Below, one piece after another: positions 1-7,254 of a stretch of 39,070 bases of DNA. Source of the DNA: Chloroflexota bacterium (GTDB lineage Bacteria > Chloroflexota > Dormibacteria > Dormibacterales > Dormibacteraceae). The translations under genes were made by a program, and so were the position numbers. The stretch's first letter is position 1, and every line of letters starts with the position of its first letter. The notes beneath the pieces are model-generated. The model made no database searches. It saw only the letters and a list, made by a program, of their open reading frames with translations, and had not been told where the DNA came from. The stretch is from contig VBJR01000063.1 in assembly GCA_005880175.1 (NCBI GenBank), positions 1 to 39,070 of the forward strand, written 5' to 3'.

Positions 1-1642
1 TCAGCTTCACCGGCCAAGGAGGACGCGGGAGCGGAGCAGATCGACGTTCGCGCGTCCGTACATCTGGCGCTTGAGCATCTTGATCCGGTTGACGTGCCCC
101 TCTACGGCGCCGGAGCTCCAGGGCAGGGTGAGCCCAGCCTGGACCGCATCCCAGTCTTTGCGAAGGCCGGCAGCGAAGGCGCGCAGCTCGGGAATCTCGG
201 CGGCCTCGACCGCCTGCACCCATGCACCGAGCTGCTGCCCGCGCCGTTCGCGAAGCAGCCTCGCGAAGCCCTGGGCAAGCTCGGTGGTGGCGGCGACGAT
301 GGGACTCCGCGCGCAGATGGACTGGAGGCGGTCGCGGTCGTCGGGGTCCAGCCGATCGGGGCGACGCAGGATCCATTGACGTACCTCGCGGGCCGTGAAC
401 TCCTCCGGACGCCTCCGTTCGACGGTCCCGTTCGCCAACCGGTTGAGGTAGCGACGAACGGTGCGGCGGTGGCCGCGGTACCCCTGGGCCTGGAGCTCCG
501 CCCACAGTCTGGCCGCGTTCGTGCAGCCGTCGGCGAAGCGGTCCGCCAAGTAGACCTTGAACCGTTCGAGCGAGGTAGCCCGCTGGGCGGCGGGCGCGAT
601 GAGCTCCTCGGGACTGGTTGCTCGCAGGTAGCGGTTCACCGTCTTCGGGTCCAGCTTCAACGCGCGGCAGATGCTCGTGAGGTTCAGCCCGCGCTCGGCG
701 AGGGCGTGGACGTCGTGGTGGCGCTGTCGGGTTCTCTCGGCAAGGGCTCCCTCGATAGGCGTCGGTCCGATCTCGGGATCACACGTGTCCATCTCCGGCG
801 TGGCCTCGACAAGAGCGGCACGGTTGCGCTTGAGGATGCGCTCGACGACCTCGACGAGGTTGTGGAGCAGGTGCCAACGGTCGGCGACCTGCCGCGCCTG
901 GGGCGCGCCAGAACTGGCGCCCTCGGCGTATGGCCCTGCCCGATCACGGCAGATGACCTCGAGGCCGGGATGCTTCTCCAACCACGCCGCCAGCGTCGTG
1001 GACGTACGGTCGGCCAGCACGTCGACCGGGCGGCGCGTGTCCATGTCCACGAGCACGGTGCAGTAAGTGTGGCCGCGGCGTACCGCGAACTCGTCAACGC
1101 CGACGACTCGAAGCGCACCCGGCGCTGGCACGGGCAGGGCCCGGAGCAGGCGCAGGAGGGTCCTTGGGGACCTCGCCGCATCCAGCCGCCGCGTCATCAG
1201 CTCGCCCGCTCGACCACCCAAGGCCAGCCCGACCTCGGTCAGCATCGCTCGGAGCCCAGGACTGCAGCGCCGGTAGCGCTCGGTCAAGCCGGCGACCTGC
1301 TCGGCGAAGATGCGCCGTGGGCAGTTCGGCGCGATGCAGAAGAAGCGCCGGACCCGCAGTCGGATGCTCACCTCGCGGCCGCCCACGCCGCGATCGGCCA
1401 GCCACCGCTCGTAGTGGCTGTGGACCCGGCTGGAGGGATGCCCGCACACCGGACAAGCCACTGCCGGCGCCCGAGTCGTGGCCTCCAATCGCACCACCCT
1501 GCCCGAACCCACGACTCGCTCGACATGGACGCCGGCCAGGTGCGGAAACAGGACGTTGAGGAGTTCAACCGCACCATCTTTCAAGATCACCGGCGGGGTC
1601 TACACGATCGTCACCCCGCATCACCGAATATGCCCCAGAGCC
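1..1642 (-). mobile_element. ISL3-family insertion sequence (one end outside window)
   Basis: The element holds one transposase gene (stop at 7, start at 1590) and continues past the left edge of the window. The end inside the window is placed at about 1642. Read from that end on the minus strand the sequence begins GGCTCTGGGGCATATTCGG, an ISL3-like GGCTCT terminus, and the TPR coding fragment resumes just beyond it. The partner inverted repeat and the 8-bp target duplication expected for ISL3 cannot be checked because the other end is missing; AGAACGTC at 1643-1650 is the candidate duplication. The insertion interrupts a SARP/AfsR-type regulator. Confidence 0.75.
7..1590 (-). CDS. ISL3-family transposase
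   Basis: A 527-aa DDE transposase that moves the element. The N-terminus carries the ISL3 zinc finger: CPVC near residues 46-49, followed by a second cysteine pair around residues 85-90 (CIAPNC). The catalytic domain shows GVDEFA (Asp near 166), then RDRAGPYAEGA, the DRWHLLHNL helix that is typical of ISL3, and the C-terminal glutamate in SSGAVEGHVNRIKMLKRQ. The central part (about residues 300-390) contains HTH-like segments (GLNLTSICRALKLDPKTVNRYL). Length is normal for the family and the frame is uninterrupted, so the enzyme looks intact. Its start lies about 50 bp inside the element end. It is transcribed opposite to the regulator it disrupted. Confidence 0.93.
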   Translation of the reverse strand: MILKDGAVELLNVLFPHLAGVHVERVVGSGRVVRLEATTRAPAVACPVCGHPSSRVHSHYERWLADRGVGGREVSIRLRVRRFFCIAPNCPRRIFAEQVAGLTERYRRCSPGLRAMLTEVGLALGGRAGELMTRRLDAARSPRTLLRLLRALPVPAPGALRVVGVDEFAVRRGHTYCTVLVDMDTRRPVDVLADRTSTTLAAWLEKHPGLEVICRDRAGPYAEGASSGAPQARQVADRWHLLHNLVEVVERILKRNRAALVEATPEMDTCDPEIGPTPIEGALAERTRQRHHDVHALAERGLNLTSICRALKLDPKTVNRYLRATSPEELIAPAAQRATSLERFKVYLADRFADGCTNAARLWAELQAQGYRGHRRTVRRYLNRLANGTVERRRPEEFTAREVRQWILRRPDRLDPDDRDRLQSICARSPIVAATTELAQGFARLLRERRGQQLGAWVQAVEAAEIPELRAFAAGLRKDWDAVQAGLTLPWSSGAVEGHVNRIKMLKRQMYGRANVDLLRSRVLLGR

Positions 1643-2013
1643 AGAACGTCGTGTCCATTGACAAGGAGAGCGACACGAGTGGAGAATCAGCTCGTACTGG
1701 TTCGGCTGCGTCCCCACCGGAGAGCCTCAACACGCTCGGCACGCTGCACGCCAGGCGGCGGCGGCATGAGCGGGCCATCGCCTGCCAGCGGGAGAGCCTG
1801 GCGATCTTTCGGGGCCTGAACCTCCCGCGTGGCGAGCTCACCACGCTGCGGGACCTCGGTGACGCGCTGCTGGCCGCCGGTCGCCGCCAGGAGGCGCGGG
1901 CCGCCTGGCGCGAGGGGATCGCTATCTCGGAGCTGACGCCACTCCCGCAGACCGAGGAGGTCCGGGCCCGGCTGGCGTCCGTGGCGGCCGACCATCCACA
2001 CGGCCGCGGGTGA
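1643..2013 (+). pseudogene. 3' remnant of SARP/AfsR-type regulator (TPR tail), cut by ISL3 element
   Basis: An open frame without its own start runs out of the IS end and stops at 2013. From about 1720 it reads SLNTLGTLHARRRRHERAIA..., then LRDLGDALLAAGRRQEARAAWREGIAI and VRARLASV. This is the TPR pattern found at the extreme C-terminus of SARP/AfsR and related NB-ARC regulators in actinobacteria. Only about 100 residues of a protein normally 900-1,100 aa long remain. The N-terminal DNA-binding, BTAD and ATPase parts must lie on the far side of the element, outside the window, or be lost. The first ~25 codons after the junction (SIDKESDTSGESARTG) do not look like TPR sequence. The family name is an inference from the repeat pattern. 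Confidence 0.65.
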
Positions 2014-2055
2014 GGACCGCGAAGGCCCTCACCCGGCGTGCCACGAGGCAGCGGA

Positions 2056-2087
2056 GCATCCCGGTCGCGACGGCGCGACCGGGATGC
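2056..2087. terminator. Bidirectional hairpin terminator
   Basis: A perfect 14-bp inverted repeat (2056-2069 with 2074-2087, loop ACGG) lies between the convergent SARP remnant (stop 2013) and the S41 protease gene (stop 2109). There is no T-run on either side, which is usual for high-GC actinobacterial terminators. Confidence 0.75.
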
Positions 2088-2108
2088 AGCGGGAGGTAGC
2101 CGCCGCCG

Positions 2109-3569
2109 TCAGCCGGCGAGCAGGCTCAGCGCCCTGGCGACGTCCGGGTCACGCCCGGCGGACAGGTCCTGGGCGGTCAGCGGAACGAGGTAGTCGGGCG
2201 CCACGCCGATCCCGTTGATGATCTCGCGGTTCGCCCCCAGCTCGTGCTCGGACGGCAGGAGCAGGTCGCTGTTGTCCGTCAGCAGGTATCCGGTCGCCGG
2301 ACCGGCCACGATCCCCGAGGTCCGCGTGCCCACCAGCGGGCCGATCCCGAGATCCTTCACGGCGCCGCTGAACGCGTCACACGCCGACGCGCAGTCGCGG
2401 TCCGTCAGGACGACCAGCGGCAGGTGCAGCAGCGCGACGCCGTCGTTGGTCTGGTTGGCCCGGCACACGTTGGACGGGTCGCAGTCGTAGCTCCACACCT
2501 TCCCGTGCACGAACGCACCCAGCAGCCGAGCCACGGCCACCGGTGAGCCGCCGCGGTTGCCCCGCAGGTCGAGCACGACCCCCTTCAGCGTGCGGCCGGC
2601 GCTCATGTCCGCGATCGCCTGGAGCGCCCCATCGACCGCGTTCGGCGAGAAGCCCGCCAGCGCGACGTAGGCGACATCGCCCGGCAGCAGCCTCGACGTG
2701 AACGGCGCCGAGGCGGCCGCGGAGAGCTGGAACAGCGCCGGCTTCATCGTCACGGTCCAGGTGCGGCCCGTGGCGGGGCGCCGCAGCGTCACGCGCACCG
2801 GGTCGTCCTGCGGGAACTGCTGGGTCAGCAGGCCGATGACGCCCTCGGAGACCACGCCGTCCACGAACGGCGGCGCGCCGTCGACCGCCAGGATGATGTC
2901 GCCCGGCCGCAGGCCCCTGTCGGCCGCCGGCCCGCCCTGGATCGCCGAGACGAACAGCGGCGGCAGCGCCTCCTGCGGTTCATTGGTGGCGAGCGCGAGC
3001 CCGGGCGAGGTCACGATCCCGAGCCCGTACGCATCCCCGGGCGCGAAGCCCGGCGGCACCTCCTGGTGCACCCACCGGGCGTGGTTGTCGTGCAGGCTGC
3101 CAACCATCCCGGTCAGGGTCGCGGCGGCGACCGCCTGCAGCACCGCGGGGTCGGCGGGCAGCTCGGCCGTCAACCGCTGGTACAGGGCGCTGAACGCGGT
3201 CCAGTCGGCGGCCCGGTCGCCGGAGAACGGCGGCAGCGTGGCGTCCGCCTGGTCCTTGCCGAGGCGCGCGAGCTCCTGCGTGAGGCCCGCGAAGGCCCCG
3301 CTGAGCAGCGGCCGGTCGTCGAGGCCGGCACCGCCGAAGTAGTGCGCGAAGATGCAGTCGTACGCCTGCTCGATCGTGGTGATCGTCGTGGGCTGGACCG
3401 GCGGCGGGCCGCCCGACGTCGGCGGCGCGCAGGGAGGCGGAGCCGCCCCGCCGGCCTGCGCGTATGCCGTGCTGGCCACCCGGTCGGCCGGGACGGTGGC
3501 GAGCAGTGCCACCAGACCGGCCGACGCCACGGGGAGCAGCCACGCCCTGGCCAGGAACGGTAGTCGCAT
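2109..3569 (-). CDS. Secreted S41-family (CtpA/tricorn-like) peptidase with PDZ domain
   Basis: A 486-aa exported protein. I start it at ATG 3569 because GGAGG sits 8 bases upstream; the ATG five codons earlier overlaps that ribosome site. A signal peptide (residues 1-40, hydrophobic LLPVASAGLVALLATV, AYAQA cleavage) is followed by a Pro-rich linker. The helical region contains SLHDNHARW (158-166), a PDZ domain spans about 185-275 (GPAADRGLRPGDIILAVDG), and the S41 core shows VVLDLRGNRGG (331-341) and CASACDAFSGAV with the likely nucleophile Ser395. The NGIGVAPDYLV motif closes the domain. The CtpA lysine is not visible: the usual GKG position reads TSGIVAG. A tricorn-type charge relay using the His and Glu of S41B enzymes is more likely than a Ser-Lys dyad. 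The substrate is unknown. Confidence 0.88.
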   Translation of the reverse strand: MRLPFLARAWLLPVASAGLVALLATVPADRVASTAYAQAGGAAPPPCAPPTSGGPPPVQPTTITTIEQAYDCIFAHYFGGAGLDDRPLLSGAFAGLTQELARLGKDQADATLPPFSGDRAADWTAFSALYQRLTAELPADPAVLQAVAAATLTGMVGSLHDNHARWVHQEVPPGFAPGDAYGLGIVTSPGLALATNEPQEALPPLFVSAIQGGPAADRGLRPGDIILAVDGAPPFVDGVVSEGVIGLLTQQFPQDDPVRVTLRRPATGRTWTVTMKPALFQLSAAASAPFTSRLLPGDVAYVALAGFSPNAVDGALQAIADMSAGRTLKGVVLDLRGNRGGSPVAVARLLGAFVHGKVWSYDCDPSNVCRANQTNDGVALLHLPLVVLTDRDCASACDAFSGAVKDLGIGPLVGTRTSGIVAGPATGYLLTDNSDLLLPSEHELGANREIINGIGVAPDYLVPLTAQDLSAGRDPDVARALSLLAG

Positions 3570-3667
3570 CGCATGAACCTCCATCAGGTGGTTTTGCCGC
3601 GCGAGCGACGCTAGGGCGCTGGCTATAAAGCGGCCGTAAAACGGGCGGCCGATCGTTCTTGGTGCGG

Positions 3668-3692
3668 GCGGCCGGTCAGGATGTCCGGCCGC
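3668..3692. terminator. Hairpin downstream of the DUF899 gene
   Basis: An 8-bp inverted repeat (3668-3675 with 3685-3692, 9-base loop) begins 24 bp past the stop of the minus-strand DUF899 gene and precedes the promoter region of the S41 gene. No T-run. It is probably a terminator; stability was not computed. Confidence 0.45.
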
Positions 3693-3715
3693 TCCGCGTG
3701 CCTACTCCGGCCCGG

Positions 3716-4341
3716 TCACCGGTTCCGGCCGTACGCGTCGTTGTAGTTCCACCACTGGTACGGGGGCGTCTGCGGGTACCCCTCCGGCGAGTCCTCCCAC
3801 TCCTCCTGGCGGCCGAGCGCCGTGAGATCCAGGTAACTCCAGGTGCTTCCCATCGCCTCGTCGCCCCGGAGGTCGACGAAGTAGGTCCGGTAGATCCGCT
3901 CGCCGTCGCGGACGAAGGCGTTGGTCCCGTGCCACTCGTCCACGCCGAAGTCTTTGTCAAAGTCGTCGGTGATCGTGTACCACGGGATCAGCTCCCAGCC
4001 CATGCGCTCCTTCAGGCCCTGGATCTCGGCCTGGGGAGCGCGCGAAACGAACGCGAGCGTCGTGTCCCGCGCGTTCAGGTGGGCGGGGTGCGCGACCTGG
4101 TCGGCGAGGAACGAGCAGCCCACGCAGGCACGTTCCGGGTAGGCACCGCCCCCCCGTGGGTACGTGGTGACGTGCCGCTGGGGCCCTCGAACGTGTACGC
4201 CTTCTCGACCGCCATCCACGGCATCCGTCTGCGCTCGGCCGCCAGTGCGTCGCGGGCGCGGGTGACCTCCTTCTCCCTGACCAGCAGCTGCTTGCGGGCG
4301 GCGGCCCACTCCTCCGGCGAGACGATCGGTGGTGTCTGCAT
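3716..4341 (-). pseudogene. DUF899 (thioredoxin-like) family protein, frame broken by internal deletion
   Basis: The gene starts at ATG 4341 with GAGGT 8 bases upstream. It reads MQTPPIVSPEEWAAARKQLL..., then MPWMAVEKAYTFEGPSGT, which is the DUF899 N-terminus. The frame then fails. In another frame the rest of the family pattern resumes as AYPERACVGCSFLADQVAH, LNARDTTLAFVSRAPQAEI, MGWELIPWYTITDDFD, FGVDEWHGTNAFVRDG, ending EEWEDSPEGYPQTPPYQWWN. Roughly 15 codons are gone between GPSGT and YPERACVGC (junction about 4150-4175), where the family has its LLDLF-GRRQLIVY segment. Both flanks are otherwise well conserved, so the loss is recent or an assembly error. The family has a thioredoxin-like fold and no settled function. 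Confidence 0.8.
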
Positions 4342-4498
4342 GTCGCTCTTACCTCGTTGCACCAGTTGCACCGCCATCCGAGATGGCGTGCTCTCTCGAC
4401 ATCAATACAGGCTAGCCGCCGCCACCGCCAGCGTTCTCGTGGGCGGCGGGACCCGGGTGACGACGATGGCGCCGAGGCCGCCGAGCGCCGTCGGCAGC

Positions 4499-4523
4499 GC
4501 GGCGGCTCCGGCGGAGCCGCCGC
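4499..4523. terminator. Hairpin downstream of the carboxylesterase gene
   Basis: An 11-bp perfect inverted repeat (4499-4509 with 4513-4523, loop GGC) lies about 20 bp beyond the stop of the minus-strand esterase gene. The remainder of the 4342-4542 interval holds no gene I can support, only the upstream region of the DUF899 gene. Confidence 0.6.
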
Positions 4524-4542
4524 ACGCCGCCGGACCTTCGGG

Positions 4543-6129
4543 CTAGCCGGCCGGGGTCACCGACGCCCAGAACGCGCACTGGTGCTCGGCGGCGAAGCCG
4601 CCGGCCGCCATCGGCGTGGGCGGCACCAGCGACAGGAAGCGGTCGCTGGCGGCGTGGTAGCGGGGCCACGCGGGCGCGCCCTCGGAGTTGGGGTTGCCCG
4701 TCTTCGCGAACCGCGTCCAGTAGCCGACCATCGCGGCCGACAGCCTCCGCTGGGCCGGCGACAGCGGGCTGACCCCCACGCCGGTGAACAGGTACTGCAG
4801 CTCCGCGGCGTGCGAGGCGCCGAGCGGGAAGCTGATGCCGGGGATCAGCGCCGGCGCCTGCTCGTCGGCGAACTCGTACTGGAACGCCGGCACGAACTGC
4901 GAGGCCGAGCGCGCCGAGATGCGGCCGTTGCAGGCGAAGAACGCGTCCGTCCCGATCGCCCCGAGCGCGATGCTCGGGTTGCCGCCGAACGCGCTGAGCG
5001 GGTAGACGGCGGTGGCGAGCTGGTGCGCGAACGCGGGCGGCGCGTTGAACGTCGCCTGGATCGCCGCCTCGTACCCGTCCGCGGTGAGCGGCTTGCCGCT
5101 CGCGAGCTCCGCCGCGGCCACGAACAGCCGCCATTCGTCGTGGTTGGTGCCCTCGATGACCGGCACCCGGTTGAACGCCCCGCTGGCCAGCGCGGGCCCG
5201 ATCGACTGCGTCAGGACCAGGCCGTCGATGTTCGGCGTGTACCCGCCGGCCTCGTTGGCGACGATGGTGGCCACCGGCACGTCACGCAGGCACGCGGCCG
5301 TCTGGCTGGCGCAGCCCACGGCGGTGGCGAACCGGGTGCCGGCGGCGTTGGCCTGGGCCTGGGTCGCCTGGACCATCGAGTAGGCGCCGCTCTCCGTGAT
5401 CGCCTTCGCGAAGAGGCCGCGGGCGAGCGGCGACACGAGCTGGGTGTGGACGCTGAGGCCGCCGGCAGACTCGCCGAAGATCGTCACGTCGCGGGGGTCG
5501 CCGCCGAACCTCCGGATGTTGCGCTGGGTCCAGCGCAGCGCCGCGACCTGGTCCATCATCCCGTAGTTCCCGGAGGCCCCGGTGCCCGTCTCCGCCGACA
5601 GGGCGGGATGGGCCAGGAAGCCGAGCGCGCCGAGCCGGTAGTTGATCGTGACGACGACCACGCCCCGGGCCACGAGCTGGGCGGGGCCGTAGATGCTGCC
5701 CGCTCCCGTCACCAGGGCGCCGCCGTGGATCCAGAACATGACCGGGAGCTCGCCGCCCCGGTCCGCCCGCGCCGGCGCGTAGACGTTCAGGAACAGGCAG
5801 TCCTCGTCGGCGCTGCCCGGGTTGCCCAGCCCGGCCGTCTGCGGGCAGGGGCTGCCGAACGTGGTGGCGTCGCGCACGCCGGACCAGGCGGCGTGAGGCT
5901 GGGGCGCCCGCCAGCGCAGCGCGCCGACCGGCGGCGCCGCGTACGGGATGCCGAGGAACTGCCGAACCGGGCCGGCCAGCGCGCCCCGGACGGCGCCGCG
6001 GTCCGTGGACACCACGAGCCCGCCGCCCTCACGGCTCGGTACCGCGCCGGCCGCGAAGGTGGCCGCCGGCACCAGCGCCGCCAGGAGCGCGGCCGCCAGC
6101 GCGAGCAGGAGTCGCCTGTGGTCGATCAT
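4543..6129 (-). CDS. Secreted type-B carboxylesterase (alpha/beta hydrolase)
   Basis: A 528-aa protein started at ATG 6129, preceded by a GAGGGGG ribosome site; an upstream in-frame ATG at 6180 would put 17 extra residues before the signal peptide. Signal sequence 1-28 (LLLALAAALLAALVPAATFAAG). Type-B hallmarks: GIPYAAPPVGALRW (60-73), EDCLFLNVYAP (109-119), oxyanion-hole HGG (135-137), NYRLGALGFL (163-172), nucleophile elbow FGESAGG with Ser221, the acidic residue in the GTNHDEWRLF segment, and the catalytic His in GASHAAELQYLF. Length and motif order are normal for the family. It should hydrolyse carboxylic esters outside the cytoplasmic membrane; the natural substrate cannot be told from sequence. 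The C-terminal MVGYWTRFAKTGNPNSEGAPAWPRY motif is complete. Confidence 0.93.
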   Translation of the reverse strand: MIDHRRLLLALAAALLAALVPAATFAAGAVPSREGGGLVVSTDRGAVRGALAGPVRQFLGIPYAAPPVGALRWRAPQPHAAWSGVRDATTFGSPCPQTAGLGNPGSADEDCLFLNVYAPARADRGGELPVMFWIHGGALVTGAGSIYGPAQLVARGVVVVTINYRLGALGFLAHPALSAETGTGASGNYGMMDQVAALRWTQRNIRRFGGDPRDVTIFGESAGGLSVHTQLVSPLARGLFAKAITESGAYSMVQATQAQANAAGTRFATAVGCASQTAACLRDVPVATIVANEAGGYTPNIDGLVLTQSIGPALASGAFNRVPVIEGTNHDEWRLFVAAAELASGKPLTADGYEAAIQATFNAPPAFAHQLATAVYPLSAFGGNPSIALGAIGTDAFFACNGRISARSASQFVPAFQYEFADEQAPALIPGISFPLGASHAAELQYLFTGVGVSPLSPAQRRLSAAMVGYWTRFAKTGNPNSEGAPAWPRYHAASDRFLSLVPPTPMAAGGFAAEHQCAFWASVTPAG

Positions 6130-6254
6130 CGCATCCCCCTCTCGAATGTGATCCCGCATGGCGCCCCGCAACGCGAGCACCTCACACCGGTAGGGCTTCC
6201 ACGGTACTCCGTCGAGCCGGCCGCCGAGGGCGAGAGGCGTCGGCCACCGAGCAC

Positions 6255-6270
6255 GCCCGGCGGGCCGGGC
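6255..6270. terminator. Small GC-rich hairpin after the unknown minus-strand gene
   Basis: A 6-bp stem (6255-6260 with 6265-6270, loop CGGG) lies 16 bp past the stop of the 6286-7188 gene. It is short and could be chance in such GC-rich sequence. Confidence 0.25.
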
Positions 6271-6285
6271 TGAGCTCGTGGGGTG

Positions 6286-7188
6286 CTACGGCGCGCACCC
6301 GCTCACGCCGAGGATCCAGCCCTCCTCGCGAGCGGCCTCTGACTCACCGGCCGCGGCGAACAGGCCGGCCAGCGCGCCGGCGCGGTCCTCGTCGCGGAAG
6401 CGGGTCGCGAGCCGGATCACCTGCGTCTCGTCCCTGACCCGGCCGGCGACCTGCGGCACGGAGATCAGGCTCGGCCAGATCTCCGCGTGGACGATCGCCG
6501 GCTCGCCCGGGCGAGCGTCGGGGATCAGCACCTCGAACGGCCACACACGGCTCACCGGGTCGAGCTCCGGGTCGTCGCGAAGCCGGGCCACGACCGGGAT
6601 CCCCGTGAGCACCTGGCTGCCGACGGAGCCCGCGCCCAGCAGCTTCCAGGCCGAGTGCGGGTGCTGGTGGCGCCGCTTCAGGCAGCACTCGACCTCCCGC
6701 CACTCCGACAGGCCCGCCTCCTCGCCCTCGATCCGGTAGCGCACCACGTCCCGCAGTGCCGACAGGTGCGCGTGGGGCCGGTGCTTCGGCCGGCCCCAGT
6801 ACGCGTGGTGGACGAGCCTGCCGTTGAGCTCGGAGGCCACCGCGAAGCGGTTGTTGCCGTTCGGCCCGCCGAGGTCGTCCCGGATCAGCCGTCGCAGCTC
6901 GGACCACACCGCCCGCCACGGCTCGCCCGCCAGCCCGAGCGCGGCGGCGGAGCCGCGCGCGTACGCGTACGGGAAGTCGAAGCCGACCAGCACGCGTTCG
7001 CGGCGCCGGACCGACTCGGCGAGATGGCCGCGGACCGCGCGCTCCGCGGCCGTTCGCGTGCGCGGGTTCTCGGTCGCCGGGTCGCCCTCGGCGCCGAGCG
7101 CGCAGATCCAGATCGAATCCATGCCGGTCCTGGGCACGCCGCTGGCGCTCCAGTCCACGGTGAGGTAGCGATCGAAGAGGGGGGACAC
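6286..7188 (-). CDS. Conserved protein of unknown function (VDWSA motif)
   Basis: A 300-aa cytoplasmic protein. The frame is open far upstream, but I start it at GTG 7188 because a -10-like TACCAT (7198-7203, minus strand) lies 9 bases ahead and the recognisable protein begins there with LFDRYLTVDWSASGVPRTG. No signal peptide or membrane segment. Visible features: DSIWICAL, RERVLVGFDFPYAYARG, NGNNRFAVASELN, LVHHAYWGRPKHRPH, LLGAGSVGSQVLTGIP and a C-terminal EEGWILGVSG. The VDWSA strand and GFDFP motif recall RNase H-like folds of the DUF429 type, but I do not claim membership. It is transcribed divergently from the LuxR-type regulator 66 bp away, so the two may share control. Confidence 0.7.
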   Translation of the reverse strand: MSPLFDRYLTVDWSASGVPRTGMDSIWICALGAEGDPATENPRTRTAAERAVRGHLAESVRRRERVLVGFDFPYAYARGSAAALGLAGEPWRAVWSELRRLIRDDLGGPNGNNRFAVASELNGRLVHHAYWGRPKHRPHAHLSALRDVVRYRIEGEEAGLSEWREVECCLKRRHQHPHSAWKLLGAGSVGSQVLTGIPVVARLRDDPELDPVSRVWPFEVLIPDARPGEPAIVHAEIWPSLISVPQVAGRVRDETQVIRLATRFRDEDRAGALAGLFAAAGESEAAREEGWILGVSGCAP

Positions 7189-7197
7189 CGGGGGTCG

Positions 7198-7203
7198 ATG
7201 GTA
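7198..7203 (-). promoter_or_regulatory. -10 box of leaderless promoter for the 6286-7188 gene
   Basis: TACCAT on the minus strand, 9 bases ahead of GTG 7188. The spacing would place transcription at or next to the start codon. No Shine-Dalgarno sequence is present. Confidence 0.45.
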
Positions 7204-7238
7204 GCCATCGCGCCCATCGACATCGGCCCGTGACCGCC

Positions 7239-7244
7239 TATGCT
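7239..7244 (+). promoter_or_regulatory. -10 box of leaderless promoter for the LuxR-type regulator
   Basis: TATGCT ends 10 bases before GTG 7255. It overlaps the upstream in-frame ATG (7240), which argues that GTG 7255 and not the ATG is the true start. Confidence 0.5.
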
Positions 7245-7254
7245 GCGATCCAGG

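Noticed and set aside
94..1642. Long plus-strand open frame opposite the transposase
   Set aside because: Shadow of the ISL3 transposase; arginine/glycine-rich with no family signal. Only its last part (after 1642) is real, as the TPR remnant.
1643..1650. Definite 8-bp target duplication of the ISL3 element
   Set aside because: The other end of the element is outside the window, so the duplication cannot be confirmed.
4357..6273. 638-codon plus-strand frame antisense to the esterase
   Set aside because: Arg/Gly/His-rich translation typical of a high-GC shadow frame; the opposite strand encodes a complete esterase.
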